In this document: positions 1 to 8,201 of the stretch, piece after piece
How the letters are laid out: every line of letters begins with the position of its first letter
How positions within the stretch are numbered: the stretch's first letter is position 1
Source of the DNA: Verrucomicrobiota bacterium
Lineage (GTDB): Bacteria; Verrucomicrobiota; Kiritimatiellia; CAIQIC01; JAGNIJ01
Assembly (NCBI GenBank): GCA_022710725.1
Contig: JAKLGK010000006.1
Coordinates: 62,001 to 126,000 of the forward strand
Length of the DNA: 64,000 bases
Reading direction: 5' to 3'
Position numbers and translations under genes: made by a program
Notes under the pieces: model-generated
Seen by the model: the letters and a program-made list of their open reading frames with translations, nothing else
Told to the model about the DNA's origin: nothing
Databases searched by the model: none

Positions 1-473
1 AATGGTTTGAACGCGTCCGGGACGACGAGGCACGGCTTGACGGAGTGTCGGATCACCCGTTCCGCCGTCGAGCCCATCAGGTCGCCCATCCAGTCCGCGT
101 GCTCGCCGCGCTGGCCCATCACGACGAGCTCCGCGCGGGTCTCCTCCTCGAGGATCACGCGCGCCGGGTGGCCCATCTTGAGCCAGCTCTCGGCCTGCAC
201 GCCGGCCCGGGCGCACCGGTCGTCGAAGGCGCGGACGATGGCCTGGCCCTTCTGTTCCATGAGTTCGCGGAACTGCTGCAACTGCGCGCCGTACGGCTGC
301 GCGCCGACCCAGCCGGAGAGGTCGGCCATCAGGGGCCCTTCCAGCATGCGGGAGTCGAGCACGTGCAGGCCGAGCAGCCGCGCCTGCAGCTTGGAGGTGA
401 GGTGAAGGGCCAGTTCGCAGGCCGCGTCGCCGTGCGGGGATCCGTCCATGCAAACCAGGATGCTTTTGATCAT
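1..473 (-). CDS. universal stress protein family (UspA-like), 3' end outside window
   Basis: The reading frame starts at the ATG at 473, preceded by an AAGGAAGAA ribosome site, and runs off the left edge, so at least 157 codons are visible. The N-terminus (MIKSILVCMDGSPHG) is the first strand and nucleotide-binding loop of a Usp domain. Near the window edge the segment VVMGQRGE...GSTAERVI followed by HSVKPCLVV matches the G-x2-G-x9-G(S/T) ATP-binding signature and last strand. About 157 residues already complete one Usp domain, so the gene either ends just outside or continues into a second tandem domain; I cannot tell which. Usp proteins are cytoplasmic stress-survival proteins, many of which bind ATP. 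The gene is divergent from ftsK and a 34-bp perfect palindrome lies between them. Confidence 0.85.
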   Translation of the reverse strand, partial: MIKSILVCMDGSPHGDAACELALHLTSKLQARLLGLHVLDSRMLEGPLMADLSGWVGAQPYGAQLQQFRELMEQKGQAIVRAFDDRCARAGVQAESWLKMGHPARVILEEETRAELVVMGQRGEHADWMGDLMGSTAERVIRHSVKPCLVVPDAFKP

Positions 474-548
474 GGGTTCTTCCTTTCTTTCCGGATACGC
501 TCCCTCTTTATCATTCTGCCTGCCTTGGCCCCCCGTGTCGAGGCCGGA

Positions 549-582
549 CCGAGTGACATGTTTTATAAAACATGTCACTCGG
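549..582. repeat. 34-bp perfect palindrome centred on TTTATAAA
   Basis: The left arm CCGAGTGACATGTTTTA is exactly complementary to the right arm, with no loop. It lies between the divergent usp-like and ftsK genes, 76 bp upstream of the usp start and 57 bp upstream of the ftsK start. The same design, a TTTATAAA centre with different outer arms, occurs twice near 57.8-57.9 kb. It could be an operator for a dimeric regulator or a member of a dispersed palindromic repeat family. There is no T-tract, and the position between divergent starts argues against a terminator. Confidence 0.8.
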
Positions 583-639
583 GGGCCGGCACGGCGCTGC
601 CGACAAAGGCCCGCTTGCTAGAGAGGCGCGGGGATTGCT

Positions 640-3012
640 ATGGTACCCGGCATGGCGGCCATGAAAGAAATCAGTCGCACCGGCTGGCGGGACGCCGGCG
701 GCATCCTGCTGCTCGCCCTCGCGGTGCTCCTGATGTTGAGCCTGGGGTCCTACCGCGCGGAGGACATCTCCGTCATCCAGGAACCCCCGAACGACCCGAC
801 CATGAACTTCGTGGGCCCGGTGGGGGCGTGGCTGGCCTTCCTGCTGTTGATGGGCCTGGGGCTCGGCGCCTGGCTGACGCCGCTCCTGCTGGCAGTGGCC
901 GGGCTCTATCTCCTTTTCCAGCGCGAGGGCCGGTTCTGGCCCAAGGCCGCCTGGATGTTCGGGGGGCTGCTGGCCGCCGCGACACTGCTGGACCTGCACG
1001 GCGCCGGCGCCGAGTCGTGGTTGCGGCGGGTCAACGGAGCGAGCGCGGGCGGCCTGGTGGGCGCCGGCATCGGGGAGGGCGCCCTGGTCCGCCTGCTCGG
1101 CCGGCCCGGCACCACCGTTATCGCCGCGGCCGTGCTGCTGGCCAGCGTCATCTTCATCGCCGAGACGCATCCGCTGCACGTTCTGCGGAAGCTGGGCGGC
1201 TGGCTCGCCGCCGCCGGCGCCGCCCTGTCCGCCCGCCTGGCCCTCCGCCGGGAGCGTCGCGAGGCCGCCGCGGCGGAGCAGAAGGAAAGCGACCGCCGCC
1301 GGCAGCGCCTCGAGGAGGCCATGCGGGGAGCTTCCCTGCGACGCGCGGAAACCGCGCGCCCGGCGGCGTCCGCCCGGACACCCGCGGCGGAGCCGGCGCC
1401 CATCTCCCGCAAGCCGGAACGCGAGCCTCCGCCCCCGGTGGAAGCGCCCAGGCCCCGCCGGCCGGCCAAGCCCCCGCCGCCCCCTGCTCCGCCCCCGCCC
1501 GCGCCGCTCGCGCCGCTGGGCGCCATGGCGCTGCCCGGCCTCGACCTGCTCGACCCAATCCCTCCCGATTCGGAGCGCGAGATCAAGGGCGACTACAGGG
1601 CCGGCGCCGAGATCCTGAAGGAGACCATGTCGGAATTCGGCGTCGAGGTGGACGTCACCCACGTCGAGAGCGGGCCGGTGGTCACGCGCTACGAACTCCT
1701 GCCGGCCCCCGGCGTGCGGGTGGAGCGGATCGTGGCCTTGAGCAACAATATTGCCCTGGCCATGAAGGCCGAGAGCGTCCGGGTGCAGGCGCCCATCCCC
1801 GGCAAAGGCGTCGTCGGCATCGAAGTGCCCAACTCCAAGACCACCATGGTCTGCCTGCGGGAGATACTGGAGAGCCCCGCCTGGAAGGAATCGTCGGCCG
1901 CCCTGCCGCTGGCCCTCGGCAAGGACGTCGGCGGGCACGACATCGTGGCCGACCTCGGCGACATGCCGCACATGCTCATCGCGGGCGCGACCGGCTCCGG
2001 CAAGACCGTCTGCATGAACTCCATCCTCGCGGGCCTGCTGATGAGCCGCACGCCGGACCAGATGCGCCTGATGCTGATCGACCCCAAGATCGTCGAGTTC
2101 TCCGTCTATAATCACCTGCCGCACCTCGTCGTGCCCGTGATCACCGACTCGAAGAAGGTCGGCATCGGGCTGCGCTGGGCCATCAACGAGATGGAGAAGC
2201 GGTACAAGCTGTTCGCCAAGGTCGGCGTGCGCAACATCCACTCGTTCAACCGCCGGCCGCTGGCGAAGCAGACGGAGCTGTTCCCGGAAGGCGGCGGCGC
2301 GGAGACGCCGCCCGAGGAGAAGGTCCCCGACCGCCTGCCGTACATCGTGATCATCGTCGACGAGCTGGCCGACCTCATGCTCGTGGCGCAGGCGGAGATC
2401 GAGCTCTCCATCACCCGTCTGGCCCAGCTCTCGCGGGCCGTCGGCATCCACATGATCCTCGCGACCCAGCGGCCCTCGGTCAACGTGATCACCGGCACCA
2501 TCAAGGCCAATTTCCCGGCGCGCATCAGCTTCCAGGTGGCCCAGAAGGTGGACAGCCGCACCATCCTCGACGCCAACGGGGCGGACAAGCTGCTGGGCAA
2601 GGGCGACATGCTGTTCCTGCCGCCGGGCACCAGCAAGCTCATCCGCGCGCAGGGCACCCTGACCACGGACGCGGAGATCCGGCGGCTGACCGAATACTGG
2701 CGGAAGCAGGGCGCCCCCAGTTACGAGACGGCCGTCAAGGACAAGATCGAAGGCAAGACCGCCGACCTCCCGGAAATGGAGGAGGACGACGAACTGCTGG
2801 ACCAGGCCATCGAGGTCATCCGCCAGACCCGCCGGGCGTCGACCTCCTCGCTCCAGCGCCGCCTGCGGATCGGGTACACGCGGGCCGCCCGCCTGATCGA
2901 CCTGCTCGAGCAGCGGGGCGTGGTCGGACCGCCCTGCGGTTCCGACCCGAGGGAGATTCTCATCGATCTGGACGGCGAAATCCCGCAGAATGAGCCCGAG
3001 GAGGAGGCCTGA
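640..3012 (+). CDS. ftsK: DNA translocase FtsK/SpoIIIE
   Basis: This ATP-driven DNA pump sits at the division septum and clears or resolves chromosome ends during cytokinesis. Residues about 15-175 hold several hydrophobic segments fitting the four-helix FtsK membrane domain. A basic, proline/alanine-rich linker follows (about 200-300). The motor begins near 310. Walker A GATGSGKT is at residues 449-456, and the later segment IVIIVDELADLM is the Walker B region. The last 65 residues (AIEVIRQTRRASTSSLQRRLRIGYTRA, split here only by its length) form the winged-helix gamma domain that reads KOPS-like sequences. At 790 residues it is a normal short-linker FtsK. ATGs at 652 and 661 are alternative starts, and the upstream GGGG at 640 is only a weak ribosome site. 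A HTH membrane protein and pgsA follow closely. Confidence 0.93.
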   Translation: MVPGMAAMKEISRTGWRDAGGILLLALAVLLMLSLGSYRAEDISVIQEPPNDPTMNFVGPVGAWLAFLLLMGLGLGAWLTPLLLAVAGLYLLFQREGRFWPKAAWMFGGLLAAATLLDLHGAGAESWLRRVNGASAGGLVGAGIGEGALVRLLGRPGTTVIAAAVLLASVIFIAETHPLHVLRKLGGWLAAAGAALSARLALRRERREAAAAEQKESDRRRQRLEEAMRGASLRRAETARPAASARTPAAEPAPISRKPEREPPPPVEAPRPRRPAKPPPPPAPPPPAPLAPLGAMALPGLDLLDPIPPDSEREIKGDYRAGAEILKETMSEFGVEVDVTHVESGPVVTRYELLPAPGVRVERIVALSNNIALAMKAESVRVQAPIPGKGVVGIEVPNSKTTMVCLREILESPAWKESSAALPLALGKDVGGHDIVADLGDMPHMLIAGATGSGKTVCMNSILAGLLMSRTPDQMRLMLIDPKIVEFSVYNHLPHLVVPVITDSKKVGIGLRWAINEMEKRYKLFAKVGVRNIHSFNRRPLAKQTELFPEGGGAETPPEEKVPDRLPYIVIIVDELADLMLVAQAEIELSITRLAQLSRAVGIHMILATQRPSVNVITGTIKANFPARISFQVAQKVDSRTILDANGADKLLGKGDMLFLPPGTSKLIRAQGTLTTDAEIRRLTEYWRKQGAPSYETAVKDKIEGKTADLPEMEEDDELLDQAIEVIRQTRRASTSSLQRRLRIGYTRAARLIDLLEQRGVVGPPCGSDPREILIDLDGEIPQNEPEEEA

Positions 3013-3017
3013 TCGGC

Positions 3018-3605
3018 ATGCCGGACATCGGACAGATGTTCCGCGAGGCCCGCGAGCGGAAGAAGGTGTCCTGCTCCCAGGCGGCGTCCGCGACGCGGAT
3101 GAAGGTCCAGCACGTCGAGGCCCTGGAGCGGAACGACTTCTCCCGCATGGCCGCGCCGATGTACGCCAAGGGCTTCATCCGGCTGTACGCCGACTACCTC
3201 GGGCTGGACCCGGAGCCGCTGATCCGCGAATACGCCGCGCAGCAGGCCCCGGGGAAATCCCCCTCGCTCAAGCCCGAGGAGCGGACCTTCTCGGGGCCGT
3301 CGCTCGCCGACCTGGTCCGCCGGCACGCTCGGCAACTCTGGGCCCGGGTCCGGCCTCGGCTCCAGGCCTGGAGGCGGCCGCTGCTGATCGCCGCCGTCAT
3401 CGTGGCGGCGGGGGTGATCGGCCTGGCGCTGCTCCGCGGGCGGGGCCGTCCCGCGCCGGCCCCGGCGGCGCCGGTCGAACCGCCCGCCGCGGCGCCGGCA
3501 ACCCCGGGTCTTCCGCTGCCCTTGCTTCGCGAGCCGCCGGACGCCTACCTGGACGGCTCCAAGCCCCTGTCGGAGCGGACACCGGCGTCCGGATCGGCGC
3601 GATGA
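3018..3605 (+). CDS. RodZ-like helix-turn-helix membrane protein
   Basis: A 195-residue protein starting 6 bp after ftsK. Residues 4-75 form an Xre/HTH_25-type fold: the FREARERKKVSCSQAASATRM segment region is the helix-turn-helix, and YAKGFIRLYADYLGLDP is the helical end typical of RodZ cytoplasmic domains. A basic juxtamembrane stretch leads to one membrane helix at about 117-138, followed by a short proline/alanine-rich periplasmic tail. RodZ links MreB filaments to the wall synthesis machinery, and most homologues have a longer periplasmic beta domain that is absent here. The stop overlaps the pgsA start as ATGA, so the two are probably translationally coupled. Assignment to the family is by fold and layout; a role in cell shape is inferred. 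Confidence 0.7.
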   Translation: MPDIGQMFREARERKKVSCSQAASATRMKVQHVEALERNDFSRMAAPMYAKGFIRLYADYLGLDPEPLIREYAAQQAPGKSPSLKPEERTFSGPSLADLVRRHARQLWARVRPRLQAWRRPLLIAAVIVAAGVIGLALLRGRGRPAPAPAAPVEPPAAAPATPGLPLPLLREPPDAYLDGSKPLSERTPASGSAR

Positions 3606-4186
3606 ACCTGCCCAATATCCTGACCATGAGCCGCCTGGCGCTGGCCGCCGTGATGATGGCTTTCCTGTCGCTGGAGTTCCCGTACTCGCGGACGCTGGCC
3701 CTTCTCGTGTTCAGCGCCGCGGCGATCACCGACTACTTCGACGGCTACCTGGCCCGGCGCCACTACGGCATCACGGCGTTCGGGCAGCTGATGGATCCGC
3801 TGACGGACAAGGTGCTGGTGTGCGCGGCGTTCGTAAGCTTCGTGGAGATGCAGCTCGTCCCCGCGTGGATCGCCGTGATCATCATCGGCCGCGAGTTCCT
3901 GGTGACGGGCCTGCGGCTGCTGGCCGCGCACCGGGGGGTGGTCGTTTCGGCCGGCCGCTGGGGCAAGCACAAGACCGTCTGGCAGATCACCGCCATCGTG
4001 ATCGTCCTGCTGGGCCTGGCCGTGCGCCAGGACTACCTGGCGTGGGCTGCGCCGAGGATCCTGGCGGGATTCGACCTGTGGTTCGCGCGCTTCGCCTACG
4101 CGATCTCGCTGGCGGTCGCCGGGATCACGCTGGTCTCCGGCGGGCTCTACTTCCGCGAGCACCGGGACATCATCGACGCCCGGTGA
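3602..4186 (+). CDS. pgsA: CDP-diacylglycerol--glycerol-3-phosphate 3-phosphatidyltransferase
   Basis: This integral membrane enzyme makes phosphatidylglycerol phosphate from CDP-diacylglycerol and glycerol 3-phosphate, the committed step to phosphatidylglycerol and cardiolipin. The CDP-alcohol phosphotransferase signature D-x2-D-G-x2-A-R-x8-G-x3-D-x3-D is complete in the segment beginning TDYFDGYLARRHYG and ending MDPLTD, near residues 43-68. The N-terminal MNLPNILTMSRL is the usual PgsA start. Hydrophobic helices fill the rest of the 194 residues, which is the normal size. The ATG overlaps the stop of the preceding RodZ-like gene (ATGA), and the gene ends 4 bp before a convergent gene. Other CDP-alcohol transferases share the motif, but start, size and GREFLVTGLR segment favour PgsA. 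Confidence 0.88.
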   Translation: MNLPNILTMSRLALAAVMMAFLSLEFPYSRTLALLVFSAAAITDYFDGYLARRHYGITAFGQLMDPLTDKVLVCAAFVSFVEMQLVPAWIAVIIIGREFLVTGLRLLAAHRGVVVSAGRWGKHKTVWQITAIVIVLLGLAVRQDYLAWAAPRILAGFDLWFARFAYAISLAVAGITLVSGGLYFREHRDIIDAR

Positions 4187-4190
4187 GGGA

Positions 4191-5024
4191 TCAGCCGGCG
4201 CTCTCCGCCTCCGCCTCGATGGCCTTGCGGATGCGGTCCAGGCAGGCGTCGTACGCCAGCGCCGTGGTGAGAAAGAAATGGCAGGGGCGGCCGATGGTGC
4301 GCCGCACCTCGTCGCGCAGCTCCGTGTCGTAGGGATTGAGCAGGACCACCAGCGCGTCGGAATCCATCAGCTCGAACACCATCGCGGCGCGGCGCGTCAT
4401 GAAATCCAGCGGCAGCAGGGTGTAGGCCTCCCGCGGCACGTCGAACTGGCCGAGCGGGAGGATCGGCAGGCCGCTGTTCGTGGACATGAACTGCAGGATC
4501 TTGTCGATCTGCTTGAAGCCCCGGTCGTAGAGCACGTGCTGGACCGTGACCGGGACCACCACCGTGCGCGTGGAGTTCTCGCTCAAGTCGTGCGCGATGG
4601 CGGCATAGTCCTCCTGGGAAATTTCGCCGGCCTGCGCGAGGTTCCAGGCCAGCGCCAGTTCGGGAGAGATGTCGACCGCGCGGCGCCGGACGGGCTCGGC
4701 GGCGGCCGCGGGCGTCGCGGGCGCTGCGAGCCGGGCCAGACGCTCCGTGAGTTCGACGGCCGCCGGATGCTCCGCGCCCAGCTCGCGCAGCCGGTCCAGC
4801 ACCTTCGGCGCGGCCTCGGCATCCGCCTCGTCGGCCACGACGCGCGCCAGGCGGAGGAGATACTGGAGGGTCTTGGGGCGGTCGCCGATTTCCGCGTAGG
4901 CGTCCAGCAGGGTCTCCAGCGCGAGCCGGTCGTCCGGCAGCGCCTCGAGGATCTGCTCGAAGGCGGCGATGGCCTCCCGCACGTTGGAGGCGTCCCCCGC
5001 GTCCTCTGGCTTGGTCTTGTCCAT
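4191..5024 (-). CDS. TPR-like protein with a GspE/PilB N-terminal (MshEN-like) domain
   Basis: A 277-residue soluble protein. The ATG at 5024 is chosen over an upstream ATG at 5072 because AGGAAAGG lies at proper spacing and a promoter lies between the two. Residues about 10-105 are helical and alanine-rich, with TPR-like pairs. Residues about 145-270 contain an ISQEDYAAIAHDLSENS opening and a QFMSTNSGLPILPLGQFDVP...YTLLPLDFM segment, which resembles the N-terminal domain of type II secretion/type IV pilus ATPases (MshEN, often binding c-di-GMP). No ATPase domain is attached. It is divergent from the PilB-like ATPase, which suggests a regulatory or scaffold role in pilus assembly. The c-di-GMP link is a family-level inference. 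Confidence 0.65.
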   Translation of the reverse strand: MDKTKPEDAGDASNVREAIAAFEQILEALPDDRLALETLLDAYAEIGDRPKTLQYLLRLARVVADEADAEAAPKVLDRLRELGAEHPAAVELTERLARLAAPATPAAAAEPVRRRAVDISPELALAWNLAQAGEISQEDYAAIAHDLSENSTRTVVVPVTVQHVLYDRGFKQIDKILQFMSTNSGLPILPLGQFDVPREAYTLLPLDFMTRRAAMVFELMDSDALVVLLNPYDTELRDEVRRTIGRPCHFFLTTALAYDACLDRIRKAIEAEAESAG

Positions 5025-5050
5025 CCGCCTTTCCTGCCGGGTCCTTTCCC

Positions 5051-5079
5051 TATATAATACACGCGCGGCCATTTGTCAT
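5051..5079 (-). promoter_or_regulatory. sigma-70-like promoter for the MshEN-domain gene
   Basis: Read on the minus strand, ATGACA (revcomp of 5074-5079) is separated by 17 bp from TATATA (revcomp of 5051-5056). The predicted transcript would start near 5044, about 20 bases before the ATG at 5024, leaving room for the AGGAAAGG ribosome site. The match is good but unverified. Confidence 0.45.
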
Positions 5080-5112
5080 CCAGCGCCTGCGAAGGGGCGG
5101 GCCGGATGGCGG

Positions 5113-5130
5113 TTGGCATTCCAACTGCTT
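5113..5130 (+). promoter_or_regulatory. sigma-54 (-24/-12) promoter candidate upstream of pilB
   Basis: The segment TTGGCATTCCAACTGCTT carries GG at 5115-5116 and GC at 5127-5128 with exactly ten bases between, as required for RpoN promoters (consensus TGGCAC-N5-TTGCT). Transcription would begin near 5140, ahead of the GGGAAGGAAGG ribosome site and the ATG at 5160. The same TGGCAT-N5-CTGCTT arrangement is found upstream of the first pilin, and a sigma-54 activator gene lies in between. Confidence 0.6.
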
Positions 5131-5159
5131 TTAAGGCAGGGAACGGGAAGGAAGGCATC

Positions 5160-6872
5160 ATGGAAGCCGGCAGCCTGGGTGAAAAAGTCCTGGATATCCT
5201 GCTGAAACGCCGGGAGATCCCCGCGGAGCCCCTGCGCGAGGTGCGCCAGGAGGCGAGCACGTCCGGCCGCCGGCTCGAGAAGCTGCTGGTGGAGAAGAAC
5301 CTGGTCTCCGCCCTCGACATGACCCTGGCGCTGGCCGAGCACCTCAAGCTCCCGCCCATCACCCTGACGCATTTCACCCCCAGCCCGGATCTGCTCCAGA
5401 TCCTGCCGATGGAACTGCTGGCCCAGCACGCCATGCTGCCGCTGGACCGGACGGGCTCGATGCTGACCCTGGCCGTGGCCGATCCCTTCGACGTCGTCGG
5501 GCTCGAGGAGGTGCACACCCACACGCACCTCGAGATCGTGCCGGTCGTCGCCGCCGAGAAGGAGGTCACGGACCTGCTCCAGCGCTTCACGAAGGCGCCG
5601 GGCCAGGGCCTGGAGGAAATCATCCGCGACGTCAGCGAAGGCGAGGTCGAACTCGGCCGGGAGGAGAAGGAGGAGATCAGCCTCGAGGAGATGCTCGAGA
5701 GCGCCGGCGACGCCCCCGTCATCCGCATCGTCAACTCGATCATGATCGAGGCCATCCGCAAGCGCGCCAGCGACATTCACCTGGAGCCGATGGAGAAGAG
5801 CATCCGGCTCCGCTACCGCATCGACGGGGCGCTCTACGAGACGCCGAGCCCGCCGAAGTCGCTGCAGTCGGCCATCATCTCGCGCGTGAAGATCATGGCG
5901 AACCTCAACATCGCCGAGCGGCGCATCCCGCAGGACGGCCGGTTCCGCATCCGAGCGGCGGGCAAGGAGGCCGACGTCCGGGTCAGCATCCTGCCCACGG
6001 TGCATGGCGAGAAGATCGTCATGCGTATCCTCGACCGGGCCGCGCTGGCGCCGAACCTGGCGTCCCTCGGGCTCGACAAGAAGGCCTACGAGGACTTGCG
6101 CTACTCGATCGGCCAGCCCCACGGCATGATCCTCGTCACGGGGCCGACCGGCAGCGGCAAGACCACGACCCTCTATTCCGCGATCCAGGAGCTGAACACC
6201 CAGGACGTGAACATCATCACGGTGGAGGACCCCGTCGAGTATCAGCTCCCGGGGATCAACCAGGTCCAGACCCATCCCGAGGTGGGCCTGACCTTCGCCA
6301 CCGGCCTGCGCTCCATCCTCCGGCAGGACCCGGACATCGTGATGGTCGGCGAGATCCGCGACCAGGAAACGGCCGCCATCGCCGTGCAAGCCGCCCTGAC
6401 CGGGCACCTGCTGTTGAGCACGCTGCACACCAACGACGCTGCGGGCGCGGTGGCCCGCCTGCTCTACATGGGCATCGAGGCGTTCCTGCTGGCCTCCTCG
6501 CTGATCATGACGCAGGCCCAGCGGCTGTACCGCAAGCTGTGCCCGGCCTGTAAGAAGGAGCGCCGGATGCCCCTGGACATCCTGCGCCTGAACCATATCG
6601 ATCCCGAGCGGTTCGCGGACGTGAAGATGTACGAGGCCGTCGGCTGCCCCAAGTGCTTCAATACGGGCTACCGGGGGCGGGCGGCGCTGATGGAAGTCCT
6701 GCTCGTGGACGACGCCGTTCGCGCCCAGATCCTGGAAGAGGCCAGCGCGGGCGCGATCCGGGAGCAGGCCGTCAAGGGCGGGATGCTGACCCTCCGCGAG
6801 GCGGGCCTGCAGCGCGTCCGCGAGGGCATCACCAGCATCGAGGAAGCGCTGCTGGTCACGAGCGGCGAGTAG
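5160..6872 (+). CDS. pilB: type IV pilus assembly / type II secretion ATPase (PilB/GspE family)
   Basis: A cytoplasmic hexameric ATPase that powers pilin polymerisation. The start at 5160 is set by GGGAAGGAAGG just upstream; earlier in-frame starts at 5073 and 5106 would overlap the promoter. The 570 residues show an MshEN-type N-terminal domain (about 1-150), an N2-like domain, then the motor. Walker A GPTGSGKTTT is at residues 328-337. The Asp box ITVEDPVEY, the Walker B region DPDIVMVGEIRD and the His box (LSTLHTNDA) are all present. The zinc-binding cysteines (CPACKK and GCPKC) near 460-505 are intact. PilC follows after 19 bp. The neighbouring pilins and PilR-like regulator favour a type IV pilus over a type II secretion system, but no gspD/pilQ or pilT is in view. 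Confidence 0.9.
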   Translation: MEAGSLGEKVLDILLKRREIPAEPLREVRQEASTSGRRLEKLLVEKNLVSALDMTLALAEHLKLPPITLTHFTPSPDLLQILPMELLAQHAMLPLDRTGSMLTLAVADPFDVVGLEEVHTHTHLEIVPVVAAEKEVTDLLQRFTKAPGQGLEEIIRDVSEGEVELGREEKEEISLEEMLESAGDAPVIRIVNSIMIEAIRKRASDIHLEPMEKSIRLRYRIDGALYETPSPPKSLQSAIISRVKIMANLNIAERRIPQDGRFRIRAAGKEADVRVSILPTVHGEKIVMRILDRAALAPNLASLGLDKKAYEDLRYSIGQPHGMILVTGPTGSGKTTTLYSAIQELNTQDVNIITVEDPVEYQLPGINQVQTHPEVGLTFATGLRSILRQDPDIVMVGEIRDQETAAIAVQAALTGHLLLSTLHTNDAAGAVARLLYMGIEAFLLASSLIMTQAQRLYRKLCPACKKERRMPLDILRLNHIDPERFADVKMYEAVGCPKCFNTGYRGRAALMEVLLVDDAVRAQILEEASAGAIREQAVKGGMLTLREAGLQRVREGITSIEEALLVTSGE

Positions 6873-6891
6873 GAGGAGAGGAGAACCATAG

Positions 6892-8022
6892 ATGGCCACC
6901 AGCACGGCAACCGCAGCCCGGTCCCGGATGGCGGGCAACGCCCCGGCCCCGGCGTTGCGGAAGCGGAAAATACCGGGCGCCCAGAAGATCAAGGCCAAGG
7001 AACTGCCGGCGTTCACCCGGCAGCTCGGCGCCATGCTGTCGGCCGGCCTGCCCGTGGTGCAGACCCTGGAAGCCCTGGAAGAACAGAACACGAACAAGGT
7101 CTTCAAGCATGTCATCGCCGGGGTCAAGTCCCGCATCGAGGGCGGCGCCTCGTTCTCGGAGGCCCTGGCCCAGTACCCGGACATCTTTGACGAACTGTAC
7201 ATCAGCATGCTGCGCGCCGGGGAAAGCGGCGGCATGCTGGCGGAAACCACGGCCCGCATCGCGACCTTCCTCGAGGGCTGGGTCCGTCTCAAGCGCAAGG
7301 TGAAGGCGGCCATGATGTATCCCCTGATCGTGATGGCGGTCGCCCTGCTGATCACGTCGTCGCTCATCATCTGGATCGTTCCCATCTTCGCCAGTATCTA
7401 TGCCGACTTCGGCGCGAAGTTGCCCGGTCCGACGCAGTGGCTCATGAACGTCAGCACCGCCATGCGCGAGAACGCCCTGTTAGTGGTCGCCGGGATCGTC
7501 GTGGTGACCATCGCGTTGGGCCAGTACAAGAAGACCGCGCAGGGCGCCTTCGTGTGGGACGGCCTCAAGCTCAAGTTCCCCGTCATCGGGGAGCTGGTCC
7601 GAAAAATTTCGCTCGCGCGCTTTTCCTCCACGTTCGCGCAACTGACCCGCAGCGGCGTGCCGATCCTGCAGACCATGGAGATCGTGGCCTTCGCCACCGG
7701 CAACAAAGTCCTGGGCAAGATCATCCTCGATGCCCGCACCAACGTGGAGCGGGGGGAGCCGCTGTCCCTTGCCCTGGAGAAGAGCAGGGCTTACCCCCGG
7801 CTGCTGATTCACATGCTGTCCGCCGGAGAAAAAACCGGGCGCGTGGACGAGATGCTGGCCAAGATCGCGGATTTCTATAACGACGAGGTGGAAACCACGC
7901 TGGCCGGCCTTACGTCCCTCATCGAGCCGCTGCTCATCGTTTTCCTGGGCGTCATCATCGGCGGCATCGTCGTTTGCATGTTCATGCCGATCTTCAAGAT
8001 GCACGAGATCGTCGGCTTCTGA
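6892..8022 (+). CDS. pilC: type IV pilus inner-membrane platform protein (PilC/GspF family)
   Basis: A polytopic inner-membrane protein that couples PilB to pilin extrusion. It is 376 residues long with two T2SSF domains, one about 40-165 and one about 245-370. Both contain the family's short helical pattern: FTRQLGAMLSAGLPVVQTLE in the first and FSSTFAQLTRSGVPILQTME in the second. Membrane helices lie near 140-165 (ending IVPIFASIYADFG), 195-215 and 345-370. The start at 6892 follows a strong AGGAGGAGAGGAG site. It is co-directional with pilB and probably in the same transcript. A proline-poor basic N-terminal extension of about 35 residues precedes the first domain, as in many PilC proteins. 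Confidence 0.9.
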   Translation: MATSTATAARSRMAGNAPAPALRKRKIPGAQKIKAKELPAFTRQLGAMLSAGLPVVQTLEALEEQNTNKVFKHVIAGVKSRIEGGASFSEALAQYPDIFDELYISMLRAGESGGMLAETTARIATFLEGWVRLKRKVKAAMMYPLIVMAVALLITSSLIIWIVPIFASIYADFGAKLPGPTQWLMNVSTAMRENALLVVAGIVVVTIALGQYKKTAQGAFVWDGLKLKFPVIGELVRKISLARFSSTFAQLTRSGVPILQTMEIVAFATGNKVLGKIILDARTNVERGEPLSLALEKSRAYPRLLIHMLSAGEKTGRVDEMLAKIADFYNDEVETTLAGLTSLIEPLLIVFLGVIIGGIVVCMFMPIFKMHEIVGF

Positions 8023-8201
8023 TCGCCCGGCCTGTTTCGATCAGCGAGACGACAGGAACCGGTGGCCATCCTCGTTGCATCAGGAGTGTCCTGCCCATTC
8101 CCCGCCTGGACCAGCCACATTTTAAAAAATGAGAAGATTTTCTTAACATTGAGCAGGTGTTCTTGTACGTTTGATAGGGAACGGACGACTTGGAGGTTTT
8201 C

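Noticed and set aside
511..2451. A 646-codon minus-strand frame opposite ftsK
   Set aside because: Compositionally biased antisense shadow with no recognisable motif; ftsK is certain.
8110..8160. Terminator after pilC (A/T-rich hairpins around CATTTTAAAAAATG)
   Set aside because: The possible stem is only A-T pairs and too weak to call; left unannotated.
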